Shown: positions 1-7,427 of the stretch, in pieces
Numbering within the stretch: position 1 is the first letter of the stretch
How the letters are laid out: each line of letters starts with the position of its first letter
NCBI GenBank assembly: GCA_964598065.1
Contig: CAZRAW010000060.1
Coordinates: 1-13,694, forward strand
Source: Sulfidibacterium sp964598065
GTDB taxonomy: Bacteria; Bacteroidota; Bacteroidia; Bacteroidales; F082
Direction: 5' to 3'
Length of the DNA: 13,694 nucleotides
Program-made: the position numbers and the translations under genes
Notes under the pieces: model-generated
Told to the model about the DNA's origin: nothing
The model's input: only the letters and a program-made list of their open reading frames with translations
Database searches by the model: none

Positions 1-60
1 GGTATGAAAAACGAGTATAACGAAGTTAGCGGACTTTATAGACAGACTCTAAATAGCTAA
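1..60 (+). CDS. Possible C-terminal end of an upstream gene (partial)
   Basis: Frame 1 is open from the window edge to a TAA at 58-60 and would encode a tail of 19 residues ending in YRQTLNS. The other two forward frames are stopped within the first 20 bases, so this is the only frame in which an upstream plus-strand gene could run in. The tail is too short to assign to a family. It could also be chance open sequence in an intergenic region. Confidence 0.22.
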   Translation, partial: GMKNEYNEVSGLYRQTLNS

Positions 61-107
61 AAAAGGGAAATTCTCTCTCCTGTCAACAAGAGCACTTCAA
101 TTTATCT

Positions 108-115
108 TATTTTTG
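108..115 (+). promoter_or_regulatory. Putative -7 promoter box for the GH13 gene
   Basis: The eight bases TATTTTTG match the Bacteroidota -7 consensus TAnnTTTG exactly. Transcription would begin a few bases downstream and leave a short A/T-rich leader before the ATG at 146. No good -33 TTG is seen about 20 bases upstream, so the promoter may be weak or need an activator, as is common for glycan-use genes. Confidence 0.45.
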
Positions 116-145
116 AACTTCCAATTACATCAAAATAATAAATTT

Positions 146-2002
146 ATGAGAGTCAAAACACTACTACTAACCTTTTTGCTTTCGCTGGGAAGCACTTTTT
201 CCTATGCTCAAAAAATCAATGTAAAACGTGTGGATCCGCCTTCGTGGTGGACAGGCATGCACGACCATAACCTTCAGCTTCTGGTTTACGGCCCGCGTAT
301 TTCGGAAACCCGTCCGGTGATCAACTATCCGGGGGTGCGACTTGAACAAACTATTCACGTAAAAAGTCCTGACTATCTCTTTTTGGATTTGGTGATTTCT
401 TCTGCAACCCAACCCGGAACTTTTACCATTCATTTCAAAACAGGGAAAAAGGATATTGTACAATACGCTTACACACTAAACAAAAGAGATAAAAACCCCA
501 AACTTCATCAGGGTTTTGATAATTCGGATGTGATTTATCTGCTTATGCCCGACCGGTTTGCCAATGGCGACACCACCAACGATAACATGCCGGGCATGCT
601 AGAAAAAGTCAATATTAAAAATCCAAATGGTCGGCACGGCGGAGATATTAAAGGAATTGAAGAGCATTTGGATTATTTGAAAAATCTCGGCATTACTACC
701 ATTTGGAGCACGCCGCTGATGGAGGATAACATGCCGAAATACTCCTATCACGGTTATGCCATGACCGACTTTTACAAAGTGGACCCGCGTTTCGGCACTA
801 ACAGTGATTACCGGAATCTGGTGCGGGAAGCCCACAAAAAAGGATTGAAAGTCATACAGGACATGGTTTTCAACCATTGCGGCACCAATTATTTCTGGAA
901 AAATGATTTGCCTACTCCTGACTGGTACAACGAATGGCCGAAATTTACCCGTTCAAATTATCATGGCGGGGTTGTATCCGATCCGCATGCTTCACAATAC
1001 GATTACAGGCACATGGTGGCAGGCTGGTTTGACACAACTATGGCCGACCTGAACCAGGATAACCCTTTGGTAGCTAATTATTTAATTCAAAACAGCATTT
1101 GGTGGATTGAGTATGCCGGTCTGGACGGTATCCGGCAGGACACCTATCCTTATCCTTACAAAGATTTTATGGCCAAATGGATGCAGCGGATACTGGAAGA
1201 GTATCCCCACTTTAATGTAGTGGGCGAAACCTGGTTTTCCTATCCGGCTACCGTGGCTTACTGGTTAGAAAACAACCACAATGCCGATGGCTATCATTCA
1301 CATCTGACCAATGCATTTGACTTTCCGTTGATGTATGCCATCAACAAGGCTTTTAATCAGAAAGAAGGCTGGAATACCGGTTTGGCACAGCTTTACGACG
1401 TGCTTTCGCAGGATTTTGTGTATAGCAACCCCATGAAACTCAGCATTTTTGCAGATAATCACGACATGACCCGTATCTTTTCAACGCTACACAAAAATCT
1501 GAAAAAATGGAAAATGGCTATGGCTTTTCTCATGACCACCCGCGGAATTCCGGAAATTTATTACGGCACGGAAATTCTGATGACAGGCGAAAAATCAAAA
1601 GGCGATGGTAATCTCAGGAAAGATTTCCCCGGTGGTTGGCCCGGAGACAAGCTGGATGCTTTTACCCCGCAAGGCAGAACGGCAGAACAAAATGATGCTT
1701 TCAACTATCTGAGAAAATTGTTGAACTGGCGAAAAAATAACAAAACCGTGCAATACGGAAAACTTACCCAATATATCGTCGAAAACGGTGTGTATGTCTA
1801 TTTCCGTGCTTACAAAGGTAAAAAGGTAATGGTTTTGCTGAACAACAACGACAAGCCGATAACCGTTAACATGACACGCTTTGCTAACGATTTAAAAGGA
1901 TTTACCAAAGGGAAAACAGTTATGACCGGTAAAGTTCTAAGGCAGTTGAACAGCCTTACCCTTCCTGCCAAATCGCCCATGATTGTAGAACTAAAGAAAT
2001 AG
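146..2002 (+). CDS. Secreted GH13 alpha-amylase family enzyme, SusA/neopullulanase-like
   Basis: This is probably a neopullulanase or cyclomaltodextrinase that hydrolyses alpha-1,4 bonds in starch-type glucans outside the cytoplasm. I chose the ATG at 146 (618 residues). The frame extends to a TTG at 113, but that codon lies inside the promoter box and would put 11 polar residues before the signal peptide. Residues 1-22 form a signal peptide with a likely cut after SYA. An Ig-like N-terminal domain of the cyclomaltodextrinase type follows (about 23-115), then the catalytic barrel starting near YLLMPDRFANGD. GH13 signatures are visible: QDMVFNH near 238-244, nucleophile Asp332 in GIRQD, acid/base Glu361 in VVGETWF, and stabiliser Asp440 in ADNHD. 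A C-terminal beta domain closes the protein. All three catalytic residues are present. The exact substrate is inferred from family resemblance. Confidence 0.9.
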   Translation: MRVKTLLLTFLLSLGSTFSYAQKINVKRVDPPSWWTGMHDHNLQLLVYGPRISETRPVINYPGVRLEQTIHVKSPDYLFLDLVISSATQPGTFTIHFKTGKKDIVQYAYTLNKRDKNPKLHQGFDNSDVIYLLMPDRFANGDTTNDNMPGMLEKVNIKNPNGRHGGDIKGIEEHLDYLKNLGITTIWSTPLMEDNMPKYSYHGYAMTDFYKVDPRFGTNSDYRNLVREAHKKGLKVIQDMVFNHCGTNYFWKNDLPTPDWYNEWPKFTRSNYHGGVVSDPHASQYDYRHMVAGWFDTTMADLNQDNPLVANYLIQNSIWWIEYAGLDGIRQDTYPYPYKDFMAKWMQRILEEYPHFNVVGETWFSYPATVAYWLENNHNADGYHSHLTNAFDFPLMYAINKAFNQKEGWNTGLAQLYDVLSQDFVYSNPMKLSIFADNHDMTRIFSTLHKNLKKWKMAMAFLMTTRGIPEIYYGTEILMTGEKSKGDGNLRKDFPGGWPGDKLDAFTPQGRTAEQNDAFNYLRKLLNWRKNNKTVQYGKLTQYIVENGVYVYFRAYKGKKVMVLLNNNDKPITVNMTRFANDLKGFTKGKTVMTGKVLRQLNSLTLPAKSPMIVELKK

Positions 2003-2025
2003 TTTACCTCGAATAAATTCGCTGG

Positions 2026-2125
2026 TAAATTATTTGTCATCGCCACGGGCAGGGAAAGAGAAAAGAAGGTCCCGAAGGGATGATAAGACAGGTTGTCCGG
2101 GGATAAAATCCCGACAAATAATTTA
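2026..2125. repeat. 13-bp perfect inverted repeat enclosing small hairpins
   Basis: The arms 2026-2038 and 2113-2125 are exact reverse complements over 13 bases and are separated by 74 bases. Between them lie short hairpins: GACA/TGTC with a GGT loop at 2087-2097, GGGAT/ATCCC with an AAA loop at 2100-2112, and TCCC/GGGA with a GAA loop around 2070-2080. Part of the left arm (2033-2041) can instead pair with 2079-2087, so two folds compete. No T-run follows, so this is not a standard terminator. It could be a small non-autonomous repeat or a structured mRNA spacer between the two glucan genes. Confidence 0.5.
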
Positions 2126-2144
2126 AGGCATCAAAAAACAAAAC

Positions 2145-4661
2145 ATGCAACAAATGATAAGCTTCAAAACCAATTTGTCAAAAGTCGGCAAAGTTATTCC
2201 CCTGAGTGTTATCATGATTCTTCTTTTCTGCTTTCTGACAGGAGAGGGAGCTTTTGCCCGGGCTGTGAAACTTATCCCGCCTGTAACAAAACAAGTACAC
2301 TATATCTTCAACAGTAGAAAATATCTGAGCCATCAGCTTAAAAATGGCAAGCTGCTTATCGAAACCAACCATGGCGCCATGCAGGTACTTTTTTATTCGC
2401 CGAAGATTGCAGAGGTTAAAGATTTCAAATCTTCGCCAAATATTTCCGATTCATCGGTGGCTATTATTTTACCTCCGAAAATCGGTATTGCTTTGTTAAA
2501 AGAAACTGACAAATATCTGATTTTCAGTACCGACAGCCTACAGGTTGTGATTGACAAAAACCCGGTAAAAATTCGCTTTGTGTATCATGGCGACACATTG
2601 TTAAAAGAAGGAAGGGGCTATTTCCGCCGTTCGGACAATGACGGACTACAATTTGAAATGGCGCCAAACGAACACTTTTACGGATTAGGAGAACGTGCGG
2701 TTGACAACCTGAAAGGAAAACGTTTTGAACTTTATAACCAGGCTCACTACGGTTATAAAACGGGAGCTCCCAACCTGAATTTTTCCATTCCAATGTTGCT
2801 CTCTTCGAGGAAATATCTGTTGTTTTTCGACAACCATGAAAAAGGCTATGCTGACATTGGAAAAACCCGGAAAAACCAGCTGGAATTTGGTGCTATCGGC
2901 GGGTTAATGAAATATGTTTTTATTGCCGGTTATAGCTTCGCTGACCTTTATCATTCTTACGGAAAGCTCACCGGAACCCAGCCTTTGCCGCCCCGCTGGG
3001 CATTGGGCAACCTGCAATCGCGCATGGCTTACCGTACACAGAAGGAGGCGGATTCCATTGTGAGCCTAATGCATCTGAAACATTTCCCCATCGATGCCAT
3101 TATTCTGGATTTTTACTGGTTTGGCGACAGCATCAAAGGGACCATGGGACGGTTAGCGTGGTACAAACCAAACTGGCCGCATCCGAAACAGATGATAGCA
3201 AAATTCCGGAAAGAAGGCGTGAAAACCATCCTGATTACCGAGCCATATATTTTGGATACCCTGAAAAATTTTTACATTGCCGACAGTCTCGGTATTCTTG
3301 CCACGGACAGTCTCGGAAAAACTTATATAAACAACAAATTTTATTTTGGTCACGGGGCGCTGATTGACATTTTTAAACCCAAGGCCCAACAGTGGTTCTG
3401 GGAACAATACCAAAAACAGATTAAGATAGGTGTTGCCGGCTGGTGGGGCGATTTGGGAGAACCCGAAAGTCATCCTTTCGACGAATATTGTGTAAACGGC
3501 AGCGCCTGGCAAATCCATAATGTTTATGCATTTTACTGGGAAAAAATGCTTTTCGACAATTACAGAAAATATTATCCACAAACACGGCTTTTCGACTTAA
3601 ATCGTGCAGGGTATGCCGGCTCACAAAGGCTTTCGGTTTTTCCATGGTCGGGCGATGTAAGCCGTAGCTGGGGCGGGCTTCAGGCACAATTACCCGTTAT
3701 GATTAACATGAGCCTCAGCGGGATGCCTTTTATCCATGCCGATGCCGGCGGTTTTGCACAGGGAGTGAAAGATGATACGTTATATACCCGCTGGCTGCAG
3801 TTTGCCTGCTTCTCCCCCATTCTGCGCCCACACGGCTCCGGAATTCCTTCGGAACCGGTATTTTTCGACACCACTACCCAGCGTATTGTCCGCCGGTTTA
3901 TGGACGAACGCTACCGGCTGCTGCCCTATCTTTATACCACCGTGTGGCAGGCACACAAGGAGGGAACACCCATCATCCGTCCATTGTTTTTCGATTTCCC
4001 TGATGACAGTACCGCTTATTCCGTTATGGACGAATACCTGTGGGGCGACGATTTTCTTGTTGCGCCTATTTTGCACCAAAATGCACAACAGCGCCGGATA
4101 TACCTTCCCGAAGGTCTCTGGTACAACTGGTGGAACAGCCAAAAGGTGAAAGGTGGCCGTTGGATAACTGTTCCCATCCGTTTGGAAACCATTCCGGTTT
4201 TTTTCAGGGCCGGCGCTTTTATCCCTATGGTAAAGGCGGTTGAGAGTACCGATGATTATTCTTCCGAGGATTTAACCATCCGGTTTTATCCTGCACCGAA
4301 AGGAAAAAGCTCGCAAAGCAAAATGTACGAAGATGACGGAAAAACTTTCGGCGCTTACGAAAAAGGACAGTACGAGTTGTTACGGTTTCAAAATGTGTTA
4401 GGAAAAACTTTCCTTTTTTCGCGCACAGGCGGACAATACGAAGGCATGCCGTTGACACGAAACGTAAAATTTGAAATTATGACCGGACAAATGCCCGGGC
4501 ACACTGATTTTAAATTTATCGAAGGAGGCCGGGCACAAAAAATCCGTTACCAAAAAGACGGAGAACACAAGAATTTGGGATGGTATTACGACAAGGATAA
4601 AAAATGTATCATTATTGATTTTGTGTGGCGAAGCAAAACCGTGGAAATTTCTTTGAAATAG
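2145..4661 (+). CDS. Secreted GH31 alpha-glucosidase / alpha-transglucosylase
   Basis: The 838-residue product is a retaining glycoside hydrolase family 31 enzyme. It probably removes terminal alpha-glucose from malto-oligosaccharides, or transfers glucosyl units between them, in the periplasm or outside the cell. A hydrophobic stretch at about 18-37 ending in GAFA looks like a type I signal peptide. There is no lipobox. An N-terminal beta-sandwich (about 45-270) contains FYGLGER, typical of GH31. The barrel follows with ILDFYWFGD near 320. The nucleophile is Asp436 in GWWGDLGEP and the acid/base is Asp504 in WSGDVSRSWGG. RPHGSGIPSEP near 561 and two C-terminal beta domains complete the usual layout. 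An ATG three codons downstream (2154) is an alternative start. The gene follows the GH13 gene by 142 bases without its own consensus promoter, so co-transcription is likely. Whether it hydrolyses or transfers cannot be told from sequence. Confidence 0.88.
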   Translation: MQQMISFKTNLSKVGKVIPLSVIMILLFCFLTGEGAFARAVKLIPPVTKQVHYIFNSRKYLSHQLKNGKLLIETNHGAMQVLFYSPKIAEVKDFKSSPNISDSSVAIILPPKIGIALLKETDKYLIFSTDSLQVVIDKNPVKIRFVYHGDTLLKEGRGYFRRSDNDGLQFEMAPNEHFYGLGERAVDNLKGKRFELYNQAHYGYKTGAPNLNFSIPMLLSSRKYLLFFDNHEKGYADIGKTRKNQLEFGAIGGLMKYVFIAGYSFADLYHSYGKLTGTQPLPPRWALGNLQSRMAYRTQKEADSIVSLMHLKHFPIDAIILDFYWFGDSIKGTMGRLAWYKPNWPHPKQMIAKFRKEGVKTILITEPYILDTLKNFYIADSLGILATDSLGKTYINNKFYFGHGALIDIFKPKAQQWFWEQYQKQIKIGVAGWWGDLGEPESHPFDEYCVNGSAWQIHNVYAFYWEKMLFDNYRKYYPQTRLFDLNRAGYAGSQRLSVFPWSGDVSRSWGGLQAQLPVMINMSLSGMPFIHADAGGFAQGVKDDTLYTRWLQFACFSPILRPHGSGIPSEPVFFDTTTQRIVRRFMDERYRLLPYLYTTVWQAHKEGTPIIRPLFFDFPDDSTAYSVMDEYLWGDDFLVAPILHQNAQQRRIYLPEGLWYNWWNSQKVKGGRWITVPIRLETIPVFFRAGAFIPMVKAVESTDDYSSEDLTIRFYPAPKGKSSQSKMYEDDGKTFGAYEKGQYELLRFQNVLGKTFLFSRTGGQYEGMPLTRNVKFEIMTGQMPGHTDFKFIEGGRAQKIRYQKDGEHKNLGWYYDKDKKCIIIDFVWRSKTVEISLK

Positions 4662-4757
4662 GTTTATCAAAGCGGGAATTAGGAGGCTATTGAATTTTGT
4701 CAGTAAAACGGAAGGCCGATACAAATACATTAGGCGTACACCCAAACATGTAAAGAT

Positions 4758-5888
4758 TTATTCCAGTCGGAGGTATTCCAAGTAATTCCTCTGATTAATT
4801 ATTTGATATTCAACGTTTCCATACTTATTTTTAAAATTATTGGGCAGTTTTCCCTTGTCTTTTTTCCACTTAAACTCGAAGGTTTCCAATTTTCCGTTTT
4901 TTTCAATGATAAGGTCAATTTCCTGCCCGTTGAAGTTGCGCCAGAAATAGAGCTGCTGAAATAACTTTAAATAGGAATTCTTTTTGTAAAACTCGGAAAC
5001 CATAAAATTTTCCCAAAGCGGGCCAATATCATTTCTAAGCTCCAAGGGAGCAAACTGCATAATGATGCCGTTACGAATACCATTATCAAAAAAGTAATAT
5101 TTGCTTTTTTTACTGATCTCTTTTCTCGGATTGCTGCTAAAAGAACCTAATCTGAAAATGATGAAAGTTTTTTCAAGCAGATCAAGATACCGGCTAACCG
5201 TTTTCCCATCGATTTGCAACTGTTTTGCCAGCTCATTAATCGAAACCAAATTACCGATTTGCAACGATAACAATTTTAGCAGGTTGTACAGCACTTTTGG
5301 ATTTCTGATTTTCTCAAGGGTCAAAATATCCTTTAACAAATAAGAGCTTACCAATTCATCAAGGACTTCTGTCTTTTCCTGTCGGGTATCGCTTGTGATT
5401 ACTTCAGGATAAGAACCAAAAATCAAATAATTTTTTAGATTATTTTTTAACTCAAATTTTGAGAAATGGTCAAGCAACTCACCTTGCGCAAAAGGAAATA
5501 GTTTTAAAACTTTTTTTCGCCCTGTAAGCGGTTCGCCAATTTTTTGCGAAAGGTCAAACGATGAGGAACCGGTAGCAATGATTTTCAAATCCGGGTGATT
5601 GTCGATAAGTATCTTCAACCCTTTCCCAATATTGACAATTTCCTGCGCCTCGTCGATAGCCACAAGGTCAAAGCCTTCAACATATTCTGATAATAATGCA
5701 AAGTCGTTGGAACTGAATATCTGGTTTATCCGAATGTTTTCACCCGAATCAATTTTATATTTCCAATCGGTGGACTCCAGTACCTTTTTCAACAATGTGG
5801 TTTTCCCAACCCGGCGACTGCCATAAATAATCAGCACCTTATTTTTCGGTATCAAATCTTTAACCCGATCGTAATATCGTGGTAACAT
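4758..5888 (-). CDS. AAA_14 / DUF4143 family ATP-binding protein
   Basis: The 376-residue product belongs to the widespread bacterial and archaeal ATPases with an N-terminal AAA_14 domain and a C-terminal DUF4143 domain. Its cellular role is not known. The Walker A motif is GSRRVGKTT at 23-31, and Walker B is LVAIDEA with Asp79-Glu80. The sensor-like ATGSSSFDLS lies at 105-114 and the family motif LTGR at 121-124. Residues of about 198-245 look like a winged helix (INELAKQLQIDGKTVSRYLDLL). The C-terminal part holds GQEIDLIIE (321-329) and FEFKW (337-341), a D...ExK pattern resembling the PD-(D/E)XK nuclease fold. It is convergent with the GH31 gene (96-base gap) and is separated from the efflux operon by 204 bases, with its own promoter box, so it is probably an independent gene. 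It has no signal peptide and is likely cytoplasmic. Confidence 0.85.
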   Translation of the reverse strand: MLPRYYDRVKDLIPKNKVLIIYGSRRVGKTTLLKKVLESTDWKYKIDSGENIRINQIFSSNDFALLSEYVEGFDLVAIDEAQEIVNIGKGLKILIDNHPDLKIIATGSSSFDLSQKIGEPLTGRKKVLKLFPFAQGELLDHFSKFELKNNLKNYLIFGSYPEVITSDTRQEKTEVLDELVSSYLLKDILTLEKIRNPKVLYNLLKLLSLQIGNLVSINELAKQLQIDGKTVSRYLDLLEKTFIIFRLGSFSSNPRKEISKKSKYYFFDNGIRNGIIMQFAPLELRNDIGPLWENFMVSEFYKKNSYLKLFQQLYFWRNFNGQEIDLIIEKNGKLETFEFKWKKDKGKLPNNFKNKYGNVEYQIINQRNYLEYLRLE

Positions 5889-5904
5889 AACAACAATTTT
5901 TCTG

Positions 5905-5912
5905 CAAATATA
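5905..5912 (-). promoter_or_regulatory. Putative -7 promoter box for the ATPase gene
   Basis: On the minus strand the bases TATATTTG match TAnnTTTG exactly and lie 16 bases before the ATG at 5888. That leaves a very short leader, which is normal in this phylum. No TTG lies at the usual -33 spacing; the repeated palindromic motifs at 5926-5985 occupy that place instead. Confidence 0.5.
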
Positions 5913-5925
5913 ACAATAAATAATG

Positions 5926-5985
5926 AAAATCCGGAGTTAAAGTCCGAATTTTAATATGAATTCTCTGACTTTAAGTCCGAATTTT
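5926..5985. promoter_or_regulatory. Repeated palindromic motifs upstream of the ATPase gene
   Basis: The 13-base sequence AAGTCCGAATTTT occurs at 5940-5952 and again at 5973-5985. The first copy also pairs with AAAATCCGGA at 5926-5935 (9 of 10 positions), giving a hairpin with a 7-base loop. The second copy contains GACTTTAAGTC, itself a palindrome, and is flanked by AATTC/GAATT. The two sites share the core GGA(G/C)TTAAAGTC when one is read in reverse. They lie directly upstream of the -7 box, where a regulator would bind. Confidence 0.45.
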
Positions 5986-6050
5986 CATTTTTGTTTCTGT
6001 CGGATAAAGAAAAAGTATCAAAGAAAAAGCTGTAAAATCCATCGCTGGTC

Positions 6051-6087
6051 GGGATTTGTACCGCAGGCTTTCCTACGGAACAATCTC
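6051..6087. repeat. REP-like imperfect hairpin at the end of the efflux operon
   Basis: CCGCAGG (6061-6067) pairs with CCTACGG (6072-6078) over 7 positions, one of them a G-T wobble, around a CTTT loop. After one mismatch the flanks GGGATTTGT and ACAATCTC continue the stem with one bulge, giving about 15 pairs in all. It starts 5 bases after the tolC-like stop codon at 6093-6095 on the minus strand. No T-run follows on either strand, so it fits a REP-like 3' stabilising palindrome better than an intrinsic terminator. Confidence 0.45.
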
Positions 6088-6092
6088 AACCC

Positions 6093-7409
6093 TTACCAAA
6101 TCTTTAATCCCATAGTTTCCATCAAACGGTATTTATTCAAAGTGATTTTATAAAGACCGGCAACATAACTCAGCCGGGCGCGGGTCAGCGAAGTCTCGGC
6201 ATCTAACAACGCCAGGTTGGTAACATATCCGCTTTTGTATTGAACACGCGCCTGTTTCAACGCAGCTTGTGCACTGACAATCTCTTCTCTCGCCAATTTC
6301 AGCTGCTTCTGACTGGATAAAAGTTCCGATTCAGCCTGCTGTACCTCACGGCTAATGGTTTTTTTAAGTGCATCAAGGTGATTTTGCACAGCATGAATAT
6401 TCCAGGTTGCCGTTTCTATTTTTGCTTTTTTCATGTACCCGTCAAAAATGGGGATATTCGCTGCCACACCGAGGAGCCAGTTGCTACGCAATTTGTACAA
6501 CATACCGGGATATCCGTTTTTAAGCCCGTAACTACCTATAGCGCTTAGTGTTGGTCTGCCATTCAGCCCGGCGATATTTTTTTGAATACCGGCAGCCTGT
6601 TCCCCGATTTTTGTCAGTTTTATATCTTCACGGTTTGCAAAAGCCACTTCGATTAGTGAATCCAATGGCATTTTCGGAACGGATTTAATAAACCCGCCTG
6701 TAAGACGAACACTTGCATCATTGTTAAGATTCAACAATGATTTCAAGACAATTTCGTTTTGGAGTAATAAATTTTCAATACCAACTTTCTGATTTTCGAT
6801 GGCAGTAACCCGCACATGTGTAGTAAGAGTATCAAGACTAATGGCCGATCCCGTTTCTACCAGTTTTTTGGCCGTAGCCAAATGATGTAGCAAATCTTTC
6901 ATCTGTTCATCTTTAACTTTTAAACTTTTTCGAAAAAACAAGATGGAATAGAAAGCTTGTACCGTCCGGTAAGCCAACCTGTTTTTCAGCAGGTTAATCT
7001 TTTCCTGTTCCGCCAGTTTATTGGATTTTAACAGGTTTATCCATTCGTTCCGGCGGTTAAAATCAAAAATCAGATACCTTATATCGATATGTTCATTGTA
7101 ATTGTTTGCAGGAGCCAGATCAAAACGCCCTCCCGGGCCAAAAGGTATGACAATGGAAGGGATGGGCCCTATATAATCATACGAAAGTGCAGCCGATATT
7201 TGTGGATATTTAGAACTTTCCGACTGTTGAATATTACCCTGTGCAACTTTCACATAATCTTCCGCCTCACGCAACAAAGGCTGGTTGTTGGTAGCGAGGT
7301 TTATTGCCTTCGACAGCGAAAGAGAGATACTAACAGTATGTTGTGCTATAGAAAATACCGGAATAAATAAAAGAGCCGATAATGCGGAAAATAAAATTAA
7401 TTTTTTCAT
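6093..7409 (-). CDS. TolC-like outer membrane efflux protein
   Basis: The 438-residue product is an outer membrane factor of the TolC/OEP family, the exit duct of a tripartite efflux pump. Residues 1-22 form a signal peptide (MKKLILF..., likely cut after SIA). There is no lipobox cysteine, so it is not an OprM-type lipoprotein. Two OEP repeats rich in long amphipathic helices follow (about 30-230 and 240-438). Typical elements are LSLSKAINLATNNQPLLREAEDYV near the start, WLLGVAANIPIFDGYMKKAKIE in the second half, and the helix ending YVTNLALLDAETSLTRARLSYV. The length is normal for the family. It is the last gene of the operon, 18 bases after the transporter gene, and so is very likely the dedicated partner of the neighbouring EmrA and EmrB proteins. 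Confidence 0.9.
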   Translation of the reverse strand: MKKLILFSALSALLFIPVFSIAQHTVSISLSLSKAINLATNNQPLLREAEDYVKVAQGNIQQSESSKYPQISAALSYDYIGPIPSIVIPFGPGGRFDLAPANNYNEHIDIRYLIFDFNRRNEWINLLKSNKLAEQEKINLLKNRLAYRTVQAFYSILFFRKSLKVKDEQMKDLLHHLATAKKLVETGSAISLDTLTTHVRVTAIENQKVGIENLLLQNEIVLKSLLNLNNDASVRLTGGFIKSVPKMPLDSLIEVAFANREDIKLTKIGEQAAGIQKNIAGLNGRPTLSAIGSYGLKNGYPGMLYKLRSNWLLGVAANIPIFDGYMKKAKIETATWNIHAVQNHLDALKKTISREVQQAESELLSSQKQLKLAREEIVSAQAALKQARVQYKSGYVTNLALLDAETSLTRARLSYVAGLYKITLNKYRLMETMGLKIW

Positions 7410-7427
7410 TTGTTTTCGTTTTTTGCG

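Noticed and set aside
113..145. TTG start that would lengthen the GH13 protein by 11 residues
   Set aside because: The TTG overlaps an exact -7 promoter box and the added residues are polar and precede a well-formed signal peptide, so the ATG at 146 is preferred.
3153..3581. Minus-strand open frame of 142 residues within the GH31 gene
   Set aside because: It lies fully antisense to the conserved GH31 catalytic domain and has no recognisable motifs or promoter.
4662..4757. Possible bidirectional terminator between the convergent GH31 and ATPase genes
   Set aside because: Only very short pairings are visible and there is no stem followed by a T-run on either strand.
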